Origin: a virus
Reading direction: 5' to 3' (one strand)
IMG/VR virus record: IMGVR_UViG_3300047509_000139
Location: 1 to 61,500 of that record
Length of the DNA stretch: 61,500 nucleotides
Part shown: one piece after another, positions 56,076 through 61,500 of the stretch
Position numbering within the stretch: the first letter of the stretch is position 1
Layout of the letters: each line of letters begins with the position of its first letter
Notes under the pieces: generated by a model
Seen by the model: only the letters and a program-made list of their open reading frames with translations
Databases searched by the model: none
Told to the model about the DNA's origin: nothing
Program-made: the position numbers and the translations under genes

Positions 56076-58427
56076 TTAGAGGCTGGGTACGCGGGCTGGA
56101 GCGGCGAGCTTCAGGTTGCGCAGGGCGCGCTGCATCATGTCGCTCACGGACCGGTCGTTGAGGCCGGCACCGAACGACGAGCCGCGCATGTCGAAGTAGT
56201 GGCCGGTAGGCTGCCTGTTGTCATCTCCGCCCATCGTCCCTATCACGTTGCGGAGGCCGGTAGCCAGGTCGGCAGGGAGGACCATTTCGTCCGGATGGAG
56301 CATGGTCAGTGTTTCTTTCTTGACGTCGAACCCACCCTGTGCGGCGGCCAGGCCGATCAACGGAGTAATCGCCGCCATCTCTGCTGCTGCTGCCGCGGCT
56401 CCGAGTGCTTCACCGATAAACGGAATGTCCGCGTACGCCGCCATCGCCTTTGCCGATGCTACGGCACCCTCACCGATAACCTGATTGGTGCGGAGCGCTA
56501 CGCCACTGGCTAGGCTTGCGGCGTCTGCTGCTTCCTGGGCAGTCTTTACGCCCATGATGTGAGCGACGATGGTAGTTAGGTACCGTGCAAAGCCAGCTTC
56601 TATGGGTGCAAGCATTTGCCCGAGTACGATGCGCAGCACGTCGGTCCCCAAGGTCTGAAACATCCCTTTAATTGCAGAAACGAACCCGGTCCAGTGAGTC
56701 AAGCTGTTGATCAGTCCGTTCTCTATGCCGACGAACGCCTTCTGGCCTTCCTTGTAGATCGTTTGAAAGAGGTCTAGGTGGCTGTTCTTGATACGCTGGT
56801 TGTCGGCGACTTGCTCGGCAACCAACTGCCCCATGTGGTCACCGATGTCATTGATTGTTTCCAGGGAAGTCTTGTCGGCATCAACCATTGCGGCGCTGAG
56901 TTCGTTCTCTACTACTATGGCGCGGCGCAAATCATCAGCGGCGGTACGCACCACCGGAGGTATGCTCGCCCATGCTTCGGCCATCTGATCAACGGCGTCG
57001 TTTACTTGCTTCGTCCAGAAGGCCGTCTGATCGAGGCCTGATTCGGCCATGGCTTTTATTACTGCTGATTGGGCAGAGGCAAGCAACTTCTCCTTTTCGA
57101 CGAGAACCGCGGCATCGACGGACATCTCCTTGAACGGAGTATGCTTCTTCAACTGCTCAAAGTCGTCCGCCACGTGGTTGATAGCGGTAGATACAGAATC
57201 TAGATGAGTCTTGGCCCCTGCAAACCCGTTGGTCATGTCGAGCGTCGTTTTGTTGACGACCTTGTCAACCATGTCGATGCTAGCCGCGATGGCTCCGCCG
57301 GTGCCGCCAACGAACATTTGAAGGAAGTTCTTCCACGACACCATCCCCTTGTCAACCCATCCGATGAACGTTGTAATCGAACCAGTGAGTTTGCTGAAGA
57401 AATCCACGACCGGAGTAAGAACCGGAACGGTTAACTTCCCAAGTTCTTCAAGGAAAAACTCAATCTGCTGCCACAGGTTCTTCCACGTACCGGCGCTCGA
57501 CGCGGCGATCTTTTCGGCGGTACCGTCGTATCGCTGCATAGCCTCGGTCAGTTTGTCCAGGCGGTCGCTTTCGTCGAGAGCCTTGAAAGCTTTGGACACT
57601 TCGTCGCTGGCCACACCCATGGCTTTCGCGAGGTCCTGCGTATTGATGCCAAGGGCCAACATCGTGCGCCCTGTAACCATGCCTGACACGGTTATGCGTT
57701 GTAGTGCTGTAGCGATGCCTTCGAACGGTCTGCCAGTAGCCGCCGCCGTTTCTGCTGCTCCGTGAAGCGCGGCCTGGATTTCCTCCGCTGTCACTCCTGT
57801 GCCTTGCAACTGTGCGGTCATCCGCTGAGTCTCGGATACCAGTTCTTCAAACGATGTAGCTGTTGCGAGCGACATGTCTTTCAAGCGTTCAATGGTCTCT
57901 TCCGCTTGTTGCGAACTACCAGTGAGCGCCGTTAAAGATATCGTAGCTTTTTGGACGGTCGCGAACAGTTCGCCCGCTTCCTTCGCCAATTCTGCTATTC
58001 CCATCGATAGCCCAGCGGCTGCGGATAGTTCCAAAACGAACTCCAAAAACTTGTGAAGTCCCTCGCCTCCTGCCTCGGCTTCCTCACCGACGTGTTTTGT
58101 TTCTTCGCTCAAGTTTTCAAGCGCTGGAGTAACTTCAGCAGCCGCACCAGCGATAGGCTCCAACTCGGTAGCAAACAGGTTCAACTGTCCAGTAGCATCG
58201 GCATAGGAAATCTGCATTGACTCGTCGAACAGATTCAGTTGCTCTGATGCAGCCTCAGCAGCCGTACCCACCGGAGCAAGCTGCGCTTCAATAGATGCCA
58301 GAGCTTCAGTGAGAGACATCCCCTGTGCTTCGAGTTCGGAGATGCTTGCACCGAGGTCCTTGAACCCAGAGTCGTCCAGTTGAGCCGACAGCGTCACCAC
58401 TAGGTCGGCAAGTGAAGTTTCTGCCAA
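56076..58427 (-). CDS. tail tape-measure protein
   Basis: 783 aa, TTG start. Predominantly helical coiled coils with conserved residues of tape-measure proteins: LTSSQQAEETIERLKDMSLA-type N-terminal block, MVTGRTMLALGINTQDLAKA, and a C-terminal FHTLGTDVLRIVLGQMLAPI-type helical hairpin with Gly/Ala stretches. Sets tail length and is released during DNA entry. Follows the tail chaperone gene, as is usual. Confidence 0.88.
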   Translation of the reverse strand: MAETSLADLVVTLSAQLDDSGFKDLGASISELEAQGMSLTEALASIEAQLAPVGTAAEAASEQLNLFDESMQISYADATGQLNLFATELEPIAGAAAEVTPALENLSEETKHVGEEAEAGGEGLHKFLEFVLELSAAAGLSMGIAELAKEAGELFATVQKATISLTALTGSSQQAEETIERLKDMSLATATSFEELVSETQRMTAQLQGTGVTAEEIQAALHGAAETAAATGRPFEGIATALQRITVSGMVTGRTMLALGINTQDLAKAMGVASDEVSKAFKALDESDRLDKLTEAMQRYDGTAEKIAASSAGTWKNLWQQIEFFLEELGKLTVPVLTPVVDFFSKLTGSITTFIGWVDKGMVSWKNFLQMFVGGTGGAIAASIDMVDKVVNKTTLDMTNGFAGAKTHLDSVSTAINHVADDFEQLKKHTPFKEMSVDAAVLVEKEKLLASAQSAVIKAMAESGLDQTAFWTKQVNDAVDQMAEAWASIPPVVRTAADDLRRAIVVENELSAAMVDADKTSLETINDIGDHMGQLVAEQVADNQRIKNSHLDLFQTIYKEGQKAFVGIENGLINSLTHWTGFVSAIKGMFQTLGTDVLRIVLGQMLAPIEAGFARYLTTIVAHIMGVKTAQEAADAASLASGVALRTNQVIGEGAVASAKAMAAYADIPFIGEALGAAAAAAEMAAITPLIGLAAAQGGFDVKKETLTMLHPDEMVLPADLATGLRNVIGTMGGDDNRQPTGHYFDMRGSSFGAGLNDRSVSDMMQRALRNLKLAAPARVPSL

Positions 58428-58434
58428 TTTGTTG

Positions 58435-59240
58435 TTACCTGTTGTACGGAGTTAGTCCTGCGACTACTTGCTGGAACTTTGCCTCGTCATCAACTTCTTC
58501 ACCGGAGTCTTGATCGTCGCCATCCCGTTCGCGGAGAAGCGGGAATAGTTTCCCTGCGTCGGGGAGTTCCTTAAAGTGATGCGAGGCCCAGATTATCAGA
58601 TAAGCACGGCGGTCTTCCACCCTCTGCTCAGCGTAATAGTCTGCGAGCAGCAAGTAAAATTTTCTGAGCGTGAGTCGCCCTATCTCCCGCTCGCTTAGGT
58701 GAAAGCGTCTACAGGCAATTCGATAGAGCGTTCCCCACCAGCGGTCCCGTTCGATTGAACTGCGGGCGCGGCTTCTGCTGGTGCCGTTGCTGCTTTCGGA
58801 AGCTGCGCCGCGGATTCCCCCATCTCTTCCCTCGTCGGGCTGTTGAGTGATTGCCCCTTGAGAAAACTAGTAAACACCGGAACGATGTCTTCCGGCTGAA
58901 GCAGCCGCCCGACCTGCGATATAGTCAGCGGCCAGTGCGGCTCTCCGCTCTTGTCATATTCATGCAGCGATGCCCATAAGAGAGCCCGCAGAGCCTTCAT
59001 GGAGACATGGCGGATCACTTCGAGAGGGTTGATGCGCGGATCTCCATTCGCGTTGAGGTCCTTTGCCGCGATTGCCTTCTCCCGCGCGGCCGTGACCACG
59101 TCGTACAGAGTGGCCACGGTGTCGAGAAAGAACTTGTCGGTGGCCTCTTCATAAGCAGTAAAACTGTTGAGGTTGAATACGAGTACGCGCTCTACGCCTC
59201 CGAGAGTGATCGGAACGCGCCTCTCTGCGATTGGGTTCAA
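58435..59240 (-). CDS. tail assembly chaperones (G and -1 frameshifted GT)
   Basis: Main frame: TTG start at 59240 after GGAGGAGGA, ending VDAFT at 58695 (181 aa; LNPIAERRVPITLGGVERVL). In the -1 frame an open, protein-like sequence overlaps the end: WWGTLYRIACRRFHLSEREI, LTLRKFYLLLADYYAEQRVE, stopping at 58435. That is the standard tail-chaperone arrangement in which a fraction of ribosomes slip -1 before the stop to make the extended form. The exact slip site was not determined. Confidence 0.8.
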
Positions 59241-59268
59241 AATTAGTCCTCCTCCTTGATACAATCTA

Positions 59269-59835
59269 ATGATGGCCAACACGGACCAAACAATCTCCGA
59301 ACGATTTTGGGCGCTCGTGGACAAAACGAACGGACCCGTTATCTATCCAAAGCTCGGCCGATGTTGGATTTGGTTTGGCAAGCGGGACACAAAGGGCTAT
59401 GGGAGCATCGCTCGATGGTTCGGCGCAAGAAACGCTCATCGCCTCGCTTGGTTTCTAACATACGGAGCACTACCAAAACCTTGCGCGCTCCACAAGTGCG
59501 ACAACCCGTCTTGCGTTCGTCCTTCTCATTTATTTCAAGGCACTAAACGCGACAACAATTTGGACATGTTCGCAAAAGGTCGAAACCGCTTGCATGGCTG
59601 GGCTCCAGAATCGAGAGCCAAAGTTTCCCAGTTCATGAAAGGAAATACGTTCAGGCTAGGAACGAAACTTTCGCAAGAGCACAAGGAAAGTATCCGTAAG
59701 GCGTCCCTGGGAAACACGTACTACTTGAAGCGAAAGACATTCAAGCGTACGACTGAAACCAAAGAAAAGATTCGCCTATCATGGATTGTACGACGGGCCA
59801 AGAGTAGCAATGGACTCGGCCACGCTTATTCCTAA
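59269..59835 (+). CDS. HNH homing endonuclease (HNH plus NUMOD3)
   Basis: 188 aa on the strand opposite to the surrounding tail genes. CWIWFGKRDTKGYGSIARWF, RLAWFLTYG, LHKCDNPSCVRPSHLFQG are the HNH core; MKGNTFRLGTKLSQEHKESI and KFKRTTETKEKI are NUMOD3-type DNA-binding repeats. Such genes are mobile; this one sits beside the group I intron in the tail-tube gene, 400 bp away. Confidence 0.85.
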   Translation: MMANTDQTISERFWALVDKTNGPVIYPKLGRCWIWFGKRDTKGYGSIARWFGARNAHRLAWFLTYGALPKPCALHKCDNPSCVRPSHLFQGTKRDNNLDMFAKGRNRLHGWAPESRAKVSQFMKGNTFRLGTKLSQEHKESIRKASLGNTYYLKRKTFKRTTETKEKIRLSWIVRRAKSSNGLGHAYS

Positions 59836-59837
59836 CT

Positions 59838-60518
59838 TTACGCGGCACCTACTGCATCAGTGATAGACATTTGGATTTTCGCGGCGAGCACATTGTCCAC
59901 GGGTGCCATAAACTCATGCTGGCCGACGTATCCCTTGAACGTCAGCGTACCGGCAGAGTTCGGGAAGATCATCTGCAAGCCCGTCAGGACCAGACCGACC
60001 ATCTGGTTCCACATACCAGTCGTGAACGACTGAGTGGCGTCGGCCTTGTTGAAGTTGACCTCGAAGCTGATGTCTCCGCCGTCGATCAGTACGGCCAGTT
60101 TGCGCCGCCAGAATCCCGGCGTGTCATGCGTCGTGATATCGACCACATGTGGCTTAACTGTAGGACCGGTGATCGACCGGACTTGTGTGATCGCGGCGTA
60201 CGTCGGAGGTGACGCTACGTCGCTCATGTTCAAACTGTTGTGTTGCGACCGGGATCGCTACTCCCGACCTTCTGCCGGTTTCCTCGGCAGCACAGACTAT
60301 ATCATCACCCTGTTTTAAAGGGCGTCTCGCGCTTCCAGCCGCTTGGCCGTACGTGCTCTCGCACTAGTCGTTGAACCTGCCCATTTCTGGGATTGGCTGC
60401 TGATTACCATGAGCATATGCTTTTAGGCTTCCCAGCAATTCACGAGATTATTCACTGACCGGTTACCCGGTCAGGCCACAGATTGGGCCATGGTGCCCTT
60501 CGCGGTTGTGATGGCCAT
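59838..60518 (-). CDS. tail tube (major tail) protein, interrupted by a group I intron
   Basis: Exon 1: ATG 60518 to 60478 (MAITTAKGTMAQS plus GT). Exon 2: 60234 to 59838. Spliced length 438 nt gives 145 aa, in frame: MAITTAKGTMAQSVL then NMSDVASPPTYAAITQVRS. AVLIDGGDISFEVNFNKAD and GLQMIFPNSAGTLTFKGYVG match phage tail tube proteins. Without splicing exon 1 stops after 14 codons, and a start at ATG 60227 gives a truncated 129-aa form. Confidence 0.82.
60235..60477 (-). ncRNA. group I intron
   Basis: 243 nt, read on the minus strand, GGCCTGACC... to ...CACAACAG. Hallmarks: CTGACCGG-GTAA-CCGGTCAG hairpin near the 5' end, P4/P6 elements (AATTGCTGGGA, AATCAGCAGCC), P7 strands GTTCAACGACTA and GATATAGTC, GTGC-GAGA-GCAC, and 3' hairpins CTGCCG-7 nt-CGGCAG and CGGGA/TCCCG. 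The 5' exon ends in U and the intron in G, as required. No endonuclease inside; an orphan HNH gene lies nearby. Confidence 0.88.
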
Positions 60519-60553
60519 AAGACCTTTAACTCCTTTTTAGCGTTCGAACGGTG

Positions 60554-61231
60554 TTACAACAAACGTGTTTGCTCAGCGATATTCTCGAAATTCGGCAGCT
60601 GCTCCAGCATGATACCGACCGCGCGGAGGCACTTTTTGATGTCGTCCGCGGTTGCCTTCCCGGCATCCATCGCGACCTTCCACCGCTGAAGTATGGGAAT
60701 GGCTTCCGATGCCCGGTGAAGCCCGAGGCTCATCTCGATCAGCTTCGCGACGTAGACGCGGTGAACCGAGACGTCACCGGCGAAGTCTTTCTTCTTTGAC
60801 GTCACGCGGTAGTAGTAGAATATGCCGCGTGCCGCTTCCAGGGCTGGCTTTGAGATGACGTGCTGCTCAGGCTTGTTGCTACCGAACTCCAGCGGTGTTT
60901 CCAGCGTAGTTACCACCCTGGCTTCCTGGACGGATTCCTTTGGAAGCATAGCGAACGCGTCGAGCATGCGTTGGAGAAAGCCCGCGATCTGTGGAGCCGT
61001 CGCCGTGTTTGCGTGCATGCGCTCCTGCCAGTACCGAAGCTCTGGGCGAACGTTGGCGACGTGGAAGACGTTCGACATCCAGTCGATCACGATGGCAAGG
61101 CACTTCTCGGTCGCTTCCAGGTTTGGAATCCGGCCGGACGGCAGTTCCTCGATGGGCTTCGCTTCCAGCGTATAGTGCTTGAGAACCACGCGCGCTGCAT
61201 GGAGCGCGGCTGCTGATACGCGGTGAGCCAT
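60554..61231 (-). CDS. hypothetical structural-region protein
   Basis: 225 aa. MAHRVSAAALHAARVVLKHY, IPNLEATEKCLAIVIDWMSN and VYVAKLIEMSLGLHRASEAI; predicted all-helical with two similar halves (AALHAARVVLKHY and ALEAARGIFYYY). Between tail genes; could be a neck or head-tail protein, not proven. Confidence 0.6.
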   Translation of the reverse strand: MAHRVSAAALHAARVVLKHYTLEAKPIEELPSGRIPNLEATEKCLAIVIDWMSNVFHVANVRPELRYWQERMHANTATAPQIAGFLQRMLDAFAMLPKESVQEARVVTTLETPLEFGSNKPEQHVISKPALEAARGIFYYYRVTSKKKDFAGDVSVHRVYVAKLIEMSLGLHRASEAIPILQRWKVAMDAGKATADDIKKCLRAVGIMLEQLPNFENIAEQTRLL

Positions 61232-61252
61232 TAGTTTGCTATTCTAAGATCT

Positions 61253-61372
61253 AGGGCGCGTAGGCTATTCGGGCGGCATCCCGAGGTACTCAGAAGATAG
61301 CTCTCATGCCGAGTAAGCAAATCTTTTGAGGGAGTCCGGAGATTTGAAAACCTCTGGGCATGGACGCGCCCT
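61253..61372 (-). ncRNA. structured leader RNA, upstream of the 225-aa gene
   Basis: AGGGCGCGT and ACGCGCCCT close a 120-nt region (9 bp). Inside on the minus strand: CATGCC/GGCATG, CAAATCT-15 nt-AGATTTG and TCGGG-ATGCC-GCCCGA. It lies between two minus-strand genes, so it could be a cis-acting leader or a small RNA. No known class recognised. Confidence 0.5.
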
Positions 61373-61500
61373 CTATTCTGCCTTGAACTGGTAATCCTTG
61401 AACTTCGCCGGTTCTTCTTCCGTCACGATTGCTTTGCCTTCGCCGTCTACCAGCGGAGAAACGCGCGTGATCTTCTTCGGAGCCTTGCCGTTCAGCGTAT
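61373..61500 (-). CDS. C-terminus of an unidentified gene (cut by window end)
   Basis: Last 41 residues visible (KITRVSPLVDGEGKAIVTEE, then EPAKFKDYQFKAE). No motif. Continues beyond the window. Confidence 0.6.
   Translation of the reverse strand, partial: TLNGKAPKKITRVSPLVDGEGKAIVTEEEPAKFKDYQFKAE

Overview
The window is a stretch of a tailed double-stranded DNA phage (Caudoviricetes). A tape-measure protein, a tail tube protein, a tail-assembly chaperone with a -1 frameshift and a very long tail-tip/fibre protein point to a long tail, so siphovirus-like. The host cannot be named from sequence: promoters are sigma70-like (TTGACA/TATAAT type), tRNA genes encode CCA, and GTG/TTG starts are common. 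No capsid, terminase or lysis genes are seen.

Layout. Positions 1-29,000 are a dense leftward (minus-strand) set of mostly short genes, typically joined by 4-bp ATGA/GTGA overlaps. It starts from a strong promoter at 29,152-29,180 with a DUF1376-type replication protein, runs through a DnaB helicase, a metallo-beta-lactamase-fold protein, a helicase/DNA methyltransferase pair and three genes sharing a C-terminal peptide, and then continues through small zinc-ribbon proteins, a Ycf46-like AAA ATPase, DUF1257 and DUF2997 proteins, a NrdG-like radical SAM enzyme, a MESH1-like alarmone hydrolase and, near the left edge, a Ro60/TROVE-like protein with a vWA domain. Just upstream of the Ro60-like gene (5,797-6,221) lie three tandem RNAs, each combining a shared long helix with a tRNA-like module. 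These look like Y RNAs of the tRNA-mimic (YrlA) class, and each carries the tRNA module in a different circular permutation.

Positions 29,227-32,920 are a rightward array of 35 tRNA genes covering all 20 amino acids, with a rho-independent terminator, an HNH endonuclease gene and at least one extra tRNA-sized structured RNA inside it. The last two tRNA-Arg genes lack a normal D-arm. Positions 32,900-43,600 are leftward again: Lar-like, HAD, Fic, a PLP-enzyme/DNA-methyltransferase pair (the methyltransferase carries a CCTG tetranucleotide tract and a long palindrome), DUF3489, a PAPS-reductase-like protein, VRR-NUC and small proteins. Five promoters on this strand (10.2, 12.3, 16.85, 35.17 and 38.65 kb) share one sequence with a dyad over the -10 box, so they probably form a regulon.

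Positions 43,658-49,737 run rightward: a recombination-type protein, an SMC/RecF-like ATPase, a radical SAM protein and small genes. Positions 49,739-61,500 are leftward structural genes; the tail-tube gene is interrupted by a group I intron, and an HNH endonuclease gene on the opposite strand sits between the tube gene and the chaperone gene.

Two genome-wide oddities stand out. About ten otherwise recognisable genes are broken by a shift that is always +1 (one extra base). Two coding regions carry long perfect palindromes. Either this is a real property of the phage or part of it is sequence error; the read data would decide. All functions are inferred from motifs read by eye; no database search was run.
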